Origin: Fasciola hepatica
Lineage: Eukaryota; Platyhelminthes; Trematoda; Plagiorchiida; Fasciolidae
DNA length: 64,000 nt
Reading direction: 5' to 3'
Assembly: GCA_948099385.1 (NCBI GenBank)
Contig: CANUEZ040000116.1
Location: forward strand, 11,042,001-11,106,000
Shown here: positions 37,647 to 49,409 of the stretch, piece by piece
Numbering within the stretch: position 1 is the stretch's first letter
How the letters are laid out: each line of letters starts with the position of its first letter
Position numbers and translations under genes: made by a program
Notes under the pieces: generated by a model
What the model was told of the DNA's origin: nothing
What the model saw: the letters and a program-made list of their open reading frames with translations, nothing else
Databases searched by the model: none

Positions 37647-39005
37647 AGCAAAGGTTCAACAATGAAGAGACAGTGGACTTCCATTCTAAGTTATCAGGAT
37701 GGATTGCAACGGTAATTTACCATACTCTAAGAAAACTCGCTGGTGGAAATTGCCTTGTTTTAAAAGTTTTTGATTCAATCAAATCCTTGCGAACCATTGC
37801 TCGACCAGGATACCCAAATCAATCAATCGACCAAGCAATAGCCAATTCAAATATTTTGGTCGATAGGGCAGACTTTAGTTCAGGAAGTTTTCAGACGTGT
37901 TGTATTTCAATGAGAAATTGACCATTACCTTTTAAGCTTGCTTTCATCAGTATTGTCAGCACATATACAATGGTTTTATTAGAATGATTTCACTCCCGGC
38001 AGTATAGAACTTGAACTGAAATCACCACAGATTACTTCTTTGGCTAGATACTTTTCTGGCTTGTTTGCTTTCGGTCCTATGCCAACTGAAAACGTTTACT
38101 GCTACTCCTGAATTCCCCTTACGTCTGAGATCAGGATCAACATATGTTGTGAAGCTGTGTATTTTGATCTTGACTCTGGCATCCCTGAGATCCAAAAGGC
38201 TTATAATGAAAGGTAAACACTTGACAAATTCTCTGCACAAGTGAAGTGCTCATCTGTGATCAGAAAAATGCCTCAGATAAACCACATGCTCTGAAGAGTA
38301 GTGACGCAAAGTTACAAAATAGACAAAACAGATTGTCCTCGCTATCCATGAATCGGCTTACTGAATTGCCTTAATCCACGTATCAGTTACTGTCCGAGCA
38401 CTTAGTGGTTGAGCTATAATCCACATGCGTACTTCTAGTTGTGTTTATGTTGAAAAACCATTTGGGATAAAGCAAATGACACCGCTGGTATGTCTTGTGT
38501 TTGATTGATTACGGATGGCGGAAATGTGATTGCAAACGTGTTACCAACGCACGATTCCACCAATCTGTAACAGGCCCGATAAAAACCTGAAAGCATCTGG
38601 TGATAACGCAATTCAAGTGCAGTTGTTCGCCATCGTTCAAGATAGATTACAAGAGTAGCATAACTATCAGAGAAAATAACTCATTGCTGGAAATAATGCA
38701 CGTCGATATTCGTTTGTTTTGTGTCGAATACTTACACTATGCCATAGGCGGCTATATAGATTTATAGTGAACAGGCCAACTTCTAGCCCGTTTTTCATAC
38801 CAGTGGTCTGTTGAAATGAACAGGTTTTCACCCAATTACTTGCTGACTTTTCGTTTGCTTTTCCCTGATTGTTTCTGACTACACAGCTGTGACCAATCAC
38901 GGATTTGATGGAGCGTGATGATCCAATGCATGCAGCAGGTTGACAGCTAACCAACACTATTAGTTCGGGTTTCTTAAGGCCAAGAAAGAAATCCCAGTAT
39001 GGTAC
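37645..39005. other. no recognisable gene
   Basis: It holds an 82-codon plus frame (37673-37921) and 72- and 120-codon minus frames, none with a motif I recognise. Confidence 0.3.
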
Positions 39006-39437
39006 GTGGGGCGGGGAGAGTGGGCACACAGAAACTCATCACACGTCTATTTGCTTACGAATGTTTGCTGGAGCGCCAAGGGCAAACCAATTGCCAGTAA
39101 GTTTACAATATATTATGTAGTGATGAAAAAGCATTGCACGACTGCTTCTTCCACAGTCATATTTGATTATAATCTGTTATGTGAAAACAGCTTTCAAGCT
39201 GCAGAAATATATCAAATAAATGGGCATGTTATGTTCTATAAGATATTTGACAAAAATAACAATGAGTTGCACATTATTGAAGGGACGAATACCATACACC
39301 GTCCAATGTTTACGGCCAATTCAAGTCTGTATATTGCAGGGAATAGGCAACGTTACTGGAAAGACAGTAAAATGCAGAATGCGTTAGATATATTGATGGG
39401 AAATTTTTTCACGTATTGTAAAAATCTGAACAATTAA
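39006..39437 (+). CDS. hypothetical 143-codon open frame
   Basis: A single plus-strand frame is open for 143 codons, among the longest in the window, and ends at a TAA. Its predicted product is polar and mixed, with no signal peptide, no membrane span and no motif I can name. The C-terminal half (after about residue 70) looks compositionally like a soluble protein, with segments such as HVMFYKIFDKNNNEL. The shorter minus frame at 38667-39029 overlaps only its start. It ends about 870 bases before the Penelope-like element and could be part of that element's flank, a lone exon, or chance. Confidence 0.2.
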   Translation: MGRGEWAHRNSSHVYLLTNVCWSAKGKPIASKFTIYYVVMKKHCTTASSTVIFDYNLLCENSFQAAEIYQINGHVMFYKIFDKNNNELHIIEGTNTIHRPMFTANSSLYIAGNRQRYWKDSKMQNALDILMGNFFTYCKNLNN

Positions 39438-40301
39438 TTCTTTTTTAATTTCTATCTGACAAAGCCTGTCGTTCAATCCAAGTACAACTTGTCAGTTTTC
39501 CCAAAGCGACAGCAAATAATCAACACTCCGCAACAACGTGACCAGCTCATTCTGCTTCGAGAAAAGAAAACAATTCAAAATGTAACCTTTGTAAACTACA
39601 TACTGACAAAGGAGTTAACTAAGACTAATGATTTTTAACTTGAGTACTGAAAGTTCTTTAAAACGCGCTTTTATCTTTACTACATCGAGCAGCCAGAATG
39701 CGATCGCTGGTTAACTGTGTCTTTTAAAGATCAAACTTTTTTTTCCTGATGAGTGCTTTCCAACTTTTAGGTTAGGCAGTACAGTCAAGTTGCGGAATCT
39801 TTTTATTCAATCATTCAGTCCACTGGAAGGAAAAAATTCCCCTGAGGCTACACTCACTGCTACTCTCATTCGCTCCAAAAGGAAGAACGTAGATGGAAGT
39901 AGTGAAGCAGTTTTCCTTGTACCACTTCCAAAAAATGCCTCACCTTTTTCATGCCAAATGACTGTTAACTTATATTCAGTTCATCGGCTACGAATGTTGG
40001 AATAGTAGAAATGAAGTTGTTTTCCAGTAGTGAAAGCTGGAGGGTTTATCGTTTGTTATTCAGAGAGTTACTCAGTACTCAGTTTGATATAATTACCGTG
40101 CTTACATCAAACAGATCCGTTTGTTTCGTGGAGGGGCAATCTTCTTATTACAGAGTGGGGTTAGCCAATGGTAACACAAAAATTATCAGCGGATGCGATG
40201 CCAGTGTATTTTCTAGATTTTCTTTGTAAGGAGGACTTAGGCTAGGTGTATTCCGACATTTCATTTACAGCACAATTGTTGTTCCTTAAATTGTTTTCCT
40301 A
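39438..40301. other. sequence upstream of the Penelope-like element
   Basis: Two short plus frames (39790-40005 and 40011-40229) have no recognisable motif. This may include the element's 5' untranslated or pseudo-LTR part, but I cannot delimit it. Confidence 0.3.
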
Positions 40302-40388
40302 TTGGAAGCTGAGAGGAATTTTAGTGAAAGCCTCAATGTTGAATATATTCTTGTATATATGATAGTTCGGGTTATAAGCGGAGTTGTT

Positions 40389-40438
40389 CGCTCTCCGATG
40401 TTGTTTTTCAATGTGACCATGGGACTTTCCAAGCAATT
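40389..40438 (+). repeat. PLE 5' repeat, copy 1
   Basis: About 50 bases, containing TTGTTTTTCAATGTGACCATG and the start MGLSKQF, recur in direct orientation at 43652-43702. Confidence 0.75.
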
Positions 40439-41197
40439 TTTTAGATCTACCAAGACACCCTCCTTGGTAAAGCAATTAAATGCTTTCACGAAGTTTTCCA
40501 CACTACTCGCAAAAGCTATGACATGTGAAGTTCTTAAAAAATGTGTTACAATCAATGAATACCCTAAATGCTTTTGGAAACAACTACGACAAAACCGGAT
40601 TTATCCTAATAGTAAAACCATTAGACAACATGCATTAAGTGCTCATGACTCAGTGAAACCCATAAATGCGGAATTTGAACGGAATGTTTCCACAACGACA
40701 ATTTTAAATGGACAATATACAGGAAGAGGAAATTTCCGAATCTAATGAATTCGTATCTCGACTCTGTGCACATCACGTTCAACTGTTTCGTGATCGCTTG
40801 ATTAGTGATATAAACCCTCTAAAACCACCGGTCGCTTTTCCGAGCAAACCAGACAGGCTTTTACGCAATTACTTCAGTATCACTCAAAGTCCAATCTTGA
40901 TGGAGGCTGTTTCTTTGGGATGGAAATTCTGCTGTCGGAAGAGACGATAAACTTGATTTTGGGGTACAAATTGAGAATTTATTGAGTCAAACTAAGGACC
41001 CGACACCCAGAACGGATATCGATTTAGAAGGATTCAAAAGTGTGTTTGCGGTGAACTGCTACAGCTACCGTAAAATCCAGATGCAAAGTGGTGGACTAAT
41101 CACCAGACTTTACCTAGAGGCACTGAAGGAGCTGCATAAGAACAAGAACGTAGTACTAGGAGGACCAGATAAAGGTTCCGGTGTTGTCCTCATGGAT

Positions 41198-41208
41198 AAA
41201 TGAGAATA
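41198..41208 (+). repeat. target-site duplication, left copy
   Basis: AAATGAGAATA is repeated exactly at 41832-41842. The two copies bound the inserted PLE segment. Confidence 0.88.
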
Positions 41209-41831
41209 TATAGGTAGAACGACACGGCAACTATCACAAAGGATCAAAGAGCACAAACCAACTTGGCTGTCGACGGGAAACAGAAAATCCATCACCAGTG
41301 CGATTGTGGCGCACCTCGCAGACACTGGACATCACGTAAACGACAACGCGTTGAAAATAGTCTACAGAGTCCCTACGAATGCGCCGAAAGCCGCTCGAAA
41401 ACAACAACTAGCGACGGCAGAGGCTGTGGCGATCAGATTATTCAATCCATCGCTTTGTTCTCAGAAACGTTTCGTTAAAGCACTCAAACTACCCTGGGCG
41501 CGATCCGAGACCGACCCTGGAGCTCAGTGTCACCCATACGTTGACCCTTTGGTTCAAACCGGAAATGGATAATCCCCGAAACCCTTGTTCATTGTTTCAC
41601 GGGCCCCTTTCCCAACCACGAAACAACAACATTTCCCCTCCTATCCTTCCTAACTACGCAACACTAACTTTGATGACCATCCAATCAAACTTTAGCACAC
41701 AGACCTTTTTCATAATTTATGCATTTCTAACCTATAAATGTAACTGTATTAGCCACGAGGATGATGTTACCGAAAACGAGCTTGTTCGCTATTCGTGTTT
41801 TCTATATATAATGAAATGGGATTATTCAGTG
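41209..41831 (+). mobile_element. nested 5'-truncated Penelope-like element (endonuclease + 3' tail)
   Basis: The insert starts inside the GIY-YIG motif, right after EY of the host duplication: IGRTTRQLSQRIKEH, then HLADTGHHVN, ATAEAVAIR (family glutamate) and ALKLPWAR, with stop at 41570-41572. This C-terminal part of the endonuclease is uninterrupted, unlike the host PLE. A 3' tail of about 260 bases follows, containing a 98-codon frame (41541-41837) that I take as non-coding UTR. The exact 11-bp direct repeat on both sides marks insertion by target-primed reverse transcription with 5' truncation. Removing it plus one repeat rejoins the host PLE frame from VLMDK to LVEDRTKF, although two stops remain near the junction. 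Confidence 0.85.
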
Positions 41832-41842
41832 AAATGAGAATA
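41832..41842 (+). repeat. target-site duplication, right copy
   Basis: Exact copy of 41198-41208, followed by the resumed host element. Confidence 0.88.
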
Positions 41843-43651
41843 AATTAAAAAACTTTCCAGACTGGTGGAAGATCGAACGAAGTTTTGCGTCTACCACAAA
41901 GAAAAAGACGAAACCAAAAGATAGAGACAGAACTAGCCGGATGTCTAAGACAACTGAGAGATCAAGGCTGTTTAAACAATGCTACGTATGAAAAACTAAA
42001 ACCAAATGAATCAACCATTCCACGCCTCTATGGACTTCCGAAAACCCACAGAGATGATATTCTAATCCGACCGATTGTGGCGAAGATGAATTCTCTGTAC
42101 TAAACAATAGAGCAGTGGCTGGTAGAACTCTTCGCATAAGGCTAGCTAAACAGTCTGCGGGATAGTTTTTGGTTTTTGTCCATAATATAGAATGTAAACC
42201 TACACAAGAAAACCATGATGTCGCTTGATGTAGTGTCGTTATTTACAAATGTGCTATTACTAGAAACCATGGGCTTTCTATGTGAATACATTCAAACATC
42301 CAACACACAAATAGCCATTCCAGTAGGAAGATTGAAGAAACTACAATTATGCTGCACTCTCAGTATTCAGTTTCTGTTTAATGACTGCTTCTACAGCCAG
42401 AGAGGCGGCATCGTCATGGGTTCCCTACTAGGTCCCCTACTAGCGGACATATTTATGGCGAAACTAGAAACCGAGGAACTTGAGAAGACAATAAAAAACT
42501 TGGATCATTACACTCGATTTATGGGTGATATTTTCTGTACAGTGGACGAAGATCGTATTGTTTCAGCTATTCTAGAAGACTTCAAGCCTGCTCATAGCTC
42601 TCTTGATTTCACAACGGAAATAGAAGCCGAAAACAAACTAGCTTCCCTCGATGTGTCGATCACCAGACGGGAAAATGGATCCATCGAACGACGAGTCTAA
42701 AGAAAGAAAACGTAGAACGGTCAATACACAAACTTTCATAGCTTTGTGCCATTGCGCTATAACGTCTAGCCTTCGAGGGCCGTAGCATATGGTCGCAGGA
42801 TACTCTGGACGAGGAACTGAAACTCATAAAACAAGTACTGCGGAAAAACGGGCATCTAGAGAAGTTTATCTTGAAGAATACTGAACCAACTACACCCGCA
42901 GAACGATTTGCTTGCGTCCCAAAGAAGGAACTTTTTCTGAAAGTACCATACAAAGGAGATACGCATACAGAACGACTAACGAGATAACTTGGAGCAATTG
43001 TGAACTCAACTTTCCCAACTGCAAAACTGAAATGTGTTTTCTGCTTCGCTGATGACCCGAACGCAAGTGAAAGACCGGTTTCCGAGCTGACCTCATCCAT
43101 GATTATCTATTCGTTCAAGTGTGCACGTGCCGCACCTTACATAGGTCACACGGTCAGGCGCCTATCTCAGCCCACCAAAGAGCATCACCCGAAGTGGCTG
43201 AGTCACGGCAAGACGGGAACAATCAAGTTCTAGTCTTAGTCACCTAGTTGATAGTGATGGTAAGATCGACCCAAATGACTCATTCAGTATTGCGTATCTT
43301 GCTCCCCTCAACCGATCAAAGGCAGTCCGACTGCGGACCCTGGACACGGCTGAACCAATCGCCATTTGTCTACTAAGCCCGGATCTGTGCTCGCAAAAGC
43401 AACTGGTTCAGACAACTCAGTTACCCTGGTCAAAGACGGAGCATACGAAAAGAAAAACGACCCCTGAAAACCTAGGATCAGTGGTCGAATCAGCAACACC
43501 ACACACTAACTGACAAACACCACATTATATCCCCCACACCAAACACCCATTTTAGAAATGACGTTCAACGCAGCCAACGGCCAATCAAATGCATAACAGT
43601 CATTTATATAATGTGTGGGAGCAAGATTAGGAATCCTTGAAAACAGCTGTG

Positions 43652-43702
43652 CGCTCTCCAAAGTTGTTTTTTCAACGTGACCATGGGACTTTCCGAGCAA
43701 TT
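43652..43702 (+). repeat. PLE 5' repeat, copy 2
   Basis: Direct, slightly diverged copy of 40389-40438, including the words CATGGGACTTTCC and GAGCAATT (start would read MGLSEQF). It lies about 150 bases after the PLE stop codon, so the 5' start of an element follows the 3' end of the previous one. The similarity ends within about 55 bases. Confidence 0.75.
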
Positions 43703-43705
43703 CAG

Positions 43706-46700
43706 AAATACGGAATTATATTATTGTGAACGGTAAACATGCTGAAATGCACGAGATTATTCAAACCTTTGGAAGTGACCGCCGTTTAGTAATGAAGTCC
43801 TTCAGGAAGCAGACTTGACAAATAGTAGACAAAATGATATGTCCACAAAAAGCTTATCTACAATACATCTGTATCAAACTTATTTGTCTCGGTTTTTTAT
43901 ATCTAGATCAACTGCCAAAATGGTTGGCATTGGATAATCACGTGCTAAAGTTCAGTTCCATTTGCACAATTTCCGCTTTGAGTACGTACATGTCGCATAT
44001 ATGATTGGTGAAGTGCTTCAAATGTGACTTTGTCGCCTGGATCCAGATGGTTGCCACCATTATTTTAGAAACGGTTAACAAAGCCTTTATCGTCACGCAG
44101 TCCCCCGTTTATGTGTTTTGCTTGGTCTCAGCAGTCTAGCCCCAAACTGTTCACATGATTCAGTTTTTTCTAAACGGCATTTTGATATGAAGCTACCGTA
44201 TCCTTTTGCGCGGTTTGGATTCTATTAGTTCGTGAAAAGCAGCGGACTCTGTTTTCTCTTAGGTAAGACAGGAAGGATATGATGTCGTAGGCCAGTTTAC
44301 TCATGGATAAGTTTCGTTAAATTTTGAGGACATTTTACGGAGTGATATGGCACATAAGGATTAAACCGTATTTTTACTCCAAATTTATCTCAAAACTGCT
44401 CAGGAAAGGTCTACACTAAATGAGGCTACCGCTTTTATGCGAACTGATTAAAGAAGGAATTATGGGATGAAAACTCGGTTCCGGTAGCGGAGGAGAAGCA
44501 TTACGATGTACTGCAGAAAAATACTGAACCCTTCTGCCAGTGATGTTTGACTTCGCTTCCTGACTTATTCCACGGCCACCAATAGAAGAATACGAAATTC
44601 AGACCGTCAGACAGCTACTACCTTTAATAATCTGAATGAGGAGAAAAGCACCAAATCTAGTTCAGACTGACTTGCTTTTGCGGCTGCCGCGCATAAGATG
44701 CGGTGCTTCTGGTTGCTTCTTTTCAGCATGAACCTTACTTTGAAATCAAAACAATCAAGCATTTACGTAATAAAGAGATGGGCTTTGATACTGTGGTTTC
44801 AAACAGATGAGTTGAGAGTGTGAATGCAAGCGGACCATTTGTTTGAAGAGCTAAAAGTATCATACGCCCTTGATCCTCGAGTAGGTGAATCTCCTAACCC
44901 CACCCAGAGATGGCTAACAAGTTCATTGGGACCAATTCCACTGGATACATCACATGAACTGGACTACTAGTCTGGATCATATAATGTATGATTCTGGAAA
45001 ACTTGCGTGTCGTTGTCGACGTATAAACACAGACCAAATGAATAAGCTGAAACCTTTCTAATGCTAGAATCATGAGCTGTTTAACAAAGGCACATCACAC
45101 TTTCGGTTTGCTAGGACAAACAGTCGGAAAAAATGTTCTGTGCTGCAGGAATGACTCTGGGCAAATGAATGAATAAAATTCTCCTTATAAATAGCTTTGA
45201 GAGAGGTTTTATTGCTTCTAGTTTTATAACGTTATTCATGTAAATTCATAAGCATTAAGTTCGCTCAACTTGCCCCAGAAAATCGCGCAAAATATATACA
45301 ACCGTTGTATTCACAAGAAGTATAAGCGGTGCTTATTCACTGACTCGAGAGTGAAATTCCGTCCCGAGATGCATGGTTGTGCGTCATAGACTGACCATCG
45401 TTCTGTCACATATTTAGGCTTTTTTGCCCGTAGATTGCATTTACAAAGTTAATCTGTAATTTTCAACTGAACTTACCAATTGGCGAGTCCCCTTTTTAAC
45501 TCGTTCTCACGACGGTCACAGTCAGTGAGCCAGATATTTGAGTGGGTCAGTTTTCAATATGTAAATCCGACGTGTTTGTAACAGTCCTCTCTACCAGATC
45601 TAGTAAGAAGAGTCTTATGCCTTCAAACCATAATCCTTTGTTGACACAAAACAGACAGTTTATTTAGTACACCTCGTGACCGCAGCAGAATCATTGGACA
45701 AAGAGCACTGGACCAAAACAGTTTTCATAACCGGGTCTTCTAACGTAACTTCTGACTATGTGTCTGTAAGCAGCTTCACACCTAAGTGTTATTGTTTGAT
45801 ATTATTGGATAATCTCACACCTGTACCACTATTCACTCATTTTCAACTGATGTTTCCCTTTTGTCCTTCACCTCATGGATCGCGTGATACCGCAACTTGA
45901 ATAATGCGGTTTTTAGGCTATTTTGCTCCACTCCTTCGATTCCCGAACTAGCAGAGTTAGGTCAAAATAATCAAAAGCAAAACAAAATAAAACAACGAAA
46001 AAAAACTGTCGATTCTACTACGATTTTTTATCCGAATAGGGCTCGAAAGAACTTTATAATTACTTCTTGTTAAATCTGAACCGTATTTAGGCCAGCAAAG
46101 AGTGACGTGAAGAACCCAGAGTACTGTTAAACCTTCACGAAGCCGTGAAGTAAATGTGGCCACGAATTCGCGCGACGAAAGTGAACGATCGTGTCATTTC
46201 AGTGATTTCATTGAGATGAAGCCAAATAAGCCACTGGGGACTACGACATTGCCATCGTTAGAAAGAAACATGAGAGCGATACACATATTGAGACCACAGT
46301 TTGGTTACCCGGATGAGGTCGCGGAAGTTCTGAGTTACCCAGCTGTTGTATGATAAAGCCAAGTGACATCAGTGGCCTCCGGATATTTATGAGAGAAGTT
46401 GCCATCTGTGTTGTCCTTGACGGAAATGGAGTCCACGCTAGACTGACAGACTACCTTGAATAGGTTAGCCCGACAGCTCCCGCAATCTAATCAGCTAAAA
46501 TGGACGGATGTCACTAGGATAAATGCAACACGGAGCTTCTCTTGGTGCTTGTGACACATTTGCCTTATTTTGGAGTGTGTCTTGCTAATCATATGGTCAA
46601 AGGAATACGAATCATCACAAGTAAAACTTCGTTCCATGATCCCTTTGAATCAATCGCTTAAAATACCGATGCTTAGGCCAAACATTTGTGTGTGAAGGTT

Positions 46701-47735
46701 CATGAACAACGATATGCTACGGTAAGGTACCTGCTATATGCGTCTGAAGAGAACTTCATGCCTTGCTGTTTTCTAACTGGAGTGTTGATAACGGCTTATT
46801 CGAAGCTAGTTATGAAAAAATGCATGGAGCTTCGAGCTGATATGTTAACAGTGAAGCAACTACGACAAATTACGAACAAAGCCGGATAAGCGGGTGCCCG
46901 GGGATATGGTGCGAACCTCCACAGAACAGGTTTAATAGGATATACTGAAACTGTCCGCTAGAAGACGCCGACGACCAGCAAGATAACTACTCGTGAGTAG
47001 GGTGTACCTCAGTCTGAATTCCGCGATTGTGTCAAGAGTTAACTGTACGATTCTTGTAGGTAGTCCTGCTGAGTGACTCAAGGTAGTGAGTGTTGCGTAG
47101 TAAAGCCCTACTGGCTTTGGGGTGGCGGAGTTGAATCTGGCACGCCTACTTGCCAAACCTATTTGATCTTTTTCACTCGGCTAACATTCAGCTTACCAGG
47201 ATCCATTTCTTTGTGACGAATTGATGACCTCATCGATCCACGCATCTAACACACATGCACCAGGCACATGCATACTTCCCCTGCACTGCGCAACTTGTGA
47301 CTGTGCAGTTTCTTTTGGGTTAGATATGAACTCTTCTCAGGTCCATGGTAAATCCCGTCCATGGTTCATTCGGTGTGAATTCTCTTGCTCATTTTCTGAC
47401 TGGGCAGGCTTTCTGACCCGTATGTGATTTTTAACTATGTGTTCACGCCCCGGCTAACCAGTCTGCATTATTCGGCAGCCGTAGTGGACGTCAGTGTTCT
47501 GGTGATTCGGTCCCAGTTTGTCTTCGTCAGTTCTCGTATCCTCTCTGATTTAGAGTGACCTATAAATTCCACTGTGGAAGCCACGATTTGAGGTTTGTAT
47601 GTTTTTCGTTTACATTCTTTGACTTTCATGTTGCCGTACTGCACCATGAATCTCGGCCAGTTGCCATTCGTTTTCTGGGGTTCGCGAGTCAATTTTCGTT
47701 GGGCCGGACACAGTCCAGAGTTAACACTTCTAATA
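43706..47735. other. no recognisable gene
   Basis: About 4 kb with scattered 65-75-codon frames and one 110-codon minus frame (47468-47800) that runs into the left arm of the hairpin below. No domain, RNA or transposon motif is recognised. Confidence 0.35.
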
Positions 47736-47984
47736 GAAGTCAAAAACATAGATTGCACGATGTATCCTGGATCATTTCGCTTCATCTTTACAAAGTGCAT
47801 ACTGCAGTCGAAGTGATCATTTTTATGGCAAAATAAATGAACGAAACGTTTATAAACAAAGACAAAACAAACATTTCGTTCATTTCATTTGCTATAAAAA
47901 TAATCACTTCGACTGCAGTATACACTTTGTAAAGATGCAGCGAAATGATCCAGGATACATCGTGTAATCTATGTTTTTGACTTC
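47736..47984. repeat. 116-bp-arm foldback hairpin
   Basis: 47736-47851 and 47869-47984 are reverse complements with eight mismatches counted by eye and a 17-nt AT-rich loop (47852-47868). Both begin or end with the word GAAGTC/GACTTC. Because the arms are inverted copies, frames on opposite strands (47595-47816 plus and 47904-48191 minus) predict nearly the same peptide, including MYPGSF. This shows the repeat, not a gene. It could be a MITE-like foldback element or the product of an inverted duplication. Confidence 0.92.
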
Positions 47985-48365
47985 TGTTTTCAAATTTGTA
48001 ACGGGGAAGGGTTGTATCTTACTTCTAATAGAGTCATTCGAACGAAAATATAAATAGTGTTTCGTTGGAGTTTCAATGAAAGCGCAAATGAAATGGGTTT
48101 TTCCTGTGCGACACGAGAAACGATAACGAAAGAGGAATGCATTACTCATATTTTTCAACATTTTTTCATGTGCTAATTTCGTTGTTTTCACAGAATTCTA
48201 CCTCGCTGTATACGTCTTTTCGGACAACAAACCAACCTGCCGGTATCTATTGAGTCATGGGTAAAACTTGGGGTATATACAACAACGGAAAGTAAAATAC
48301 TTTATGCGGAATGTATAAGTGAGCTTTAAGTAAAAACTCCCAATTCAAATAACGACTTTTTCACC
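47985..48365. other. no recognisable gene
   Basis: It contains a second copy of the short word ACTTCTAATAGA (near 48022), also present just left of the hairpin (47725), in the same orientation. Nothing else is supported. Confidence 0.3.
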
Positions 48366-48755
48366 GTGTATGAATACGTTTTGTTGCCCATGAGAGTCCA
48401 GCCAGTTCAAGTATATGCTTTACGCATCCAGACTGGTGAAAATACAGCATTACGTATTTGTATAGCGGGGGATACTGTAGTAACTGAACGATGCAAGTAT
48501 CAAACCGATCGGACCGACCAGACGAGAGTCACAGATCAAAGAACAGACGGTGAATATGTCGGAAGCATTCCGAAGCAAACAAAAAGAGGCATACACACTA
48601 GTAGATGGGACACAGCAGTATCTCAGGCAATCCGAAAGAAAGCCCACTTGAGGGGCTACCGATTAAGCCTTCAGTCAAAACAATCAGAGCAATCAAGCGG
48701 TAATATTGCGCAAAAGAATCAAGCGAATGGTCACAGGCACCCAGCCAGAAAGTAG
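48366..48755 (+). CDS. hypothetical 129-codon open frame
   Basis: An open plus frame predicts a basic, polar protein rich in Q, R, T and S, including TDRTDQTRVTDQRTD and a lysine/glutamine-rich C-terminus. No domain is recognised, and the composition suggests low-complexity translation of repetitive DNA. A TATA-like element lies 60 bases beyond its stop. Confidence 0.2.
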   Translation: MYEYVLLPMRVQPVQVYALRIQTGENTALRICIAGDTVVTERCKYQTDRTDQTRVTDQRTDGEYVGSIPKQTKRGIHTSRWDTAVSQAIRKKAHLRGYRLSLQSKQSEQSSGNIAQKNQANGHRHPARK

Positions 48756-48811
48756 CCATATACTCGAGCAACCGGAGGATGGATAGTGCTACAGCGTTGT
48801 CTAAAAAACAG

Positions 48812-48825
48812 CTGTATAAAAGGCT
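48812..48825 (+). promoter_or_regulatory. TATA-box-like element
   Basis: TGTATAAAAGGC matches the TATAWAAR core followed by G/C. It precedes a GC-richer run ending near 48960. It could be the promoter of a solo LTR or of an unseen gene; no start site can be shown. Confidence 0.25.
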
Positions 48826-49409
48826 GTGTAATTTTTCCCGATTTGACTTGCAGGGTGCTCGACTACGTGCTCCTCGCCCGTCTTGCTTTCTTTGTTACAG
48901 TTATACTCACTGCGACTATACAGAAACAACGTAGCTTTAACTGCCACAAAATATACAGTGCTAGGTGATAGTTTGAGGAATAAAATGCCGAAAGCCTTCT
49001 AAGTTCAGAGTCGACGTTTGCAGGATTATATAAGAAACGAGCAGGGGAAAAACAACGAAGGACCGATAGGCAGTCCTACTTGCATAGATCATTTAGTAAT
49101 TATTATGGGCATAAGAAGAGGGAGAAAACCTGCTAAGCGGGGCATGTAAGTCATTTCAAATGCTCACGGGGAGTTTTTTGCACATTTCGTGATGACAGGA
49201 TATAATAGGGAATGTGAGATCTTTACGAGGTATACCAAATGCATAGAGTGGGTGTTTGAGAGACTTCTTTTATTGTGGGGAAGTCTTTAGTATGTAGTCC
49301 GGGGATGAAGGCGGGAGAAGAATACGACCAATAAGCTGACATTCATGCAAGGGCAAAACGTTGAATGAGATAAAGAGCACAGACGTAGCTTTCAGGAGCA
49401 AAATGTGGC

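Larger units (their letters stand above)
40302..43505 (+). mobile_element. Penelope-like element, nearly full length, interrupted
   Basis: The N-terminal region spans 40302-41208 in three frames: AKAMTCEVLKK, YPKCFWKQLRQNR, LGWKFC, then LGGPDKGSGVVLMDK just before RT motif 1. After an insertion (41209-41842) the same protein resumes: LVEDRTKFC (41862), PRLYGLPKTH (42020) and SLDVVSLFTNV (42218). The next blocks are the palm motif GSLLGPLLADIFMAKLE (42417-42470), LDVSITRRENGS (42648) and the linker KCVFCFADD (43030). The endonuclease follows, with APYIGHTVRRLSQ (43133), then DTAEPIAIC and QLPWSK near the end (43505). The catalytic YVDD box reads FMGD (about 42520), so an essential aspartate is lost. 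Frameshifts and stops confirm it is dead. PLEs encode an RT related to telomerase plus a GIY-YIG nuclease. Confidence 0.88.

Noticed and set aside
47595..48191. Two similar proteins on opposite strands
   Set aside because: They are mirror translations of the foldback arms.
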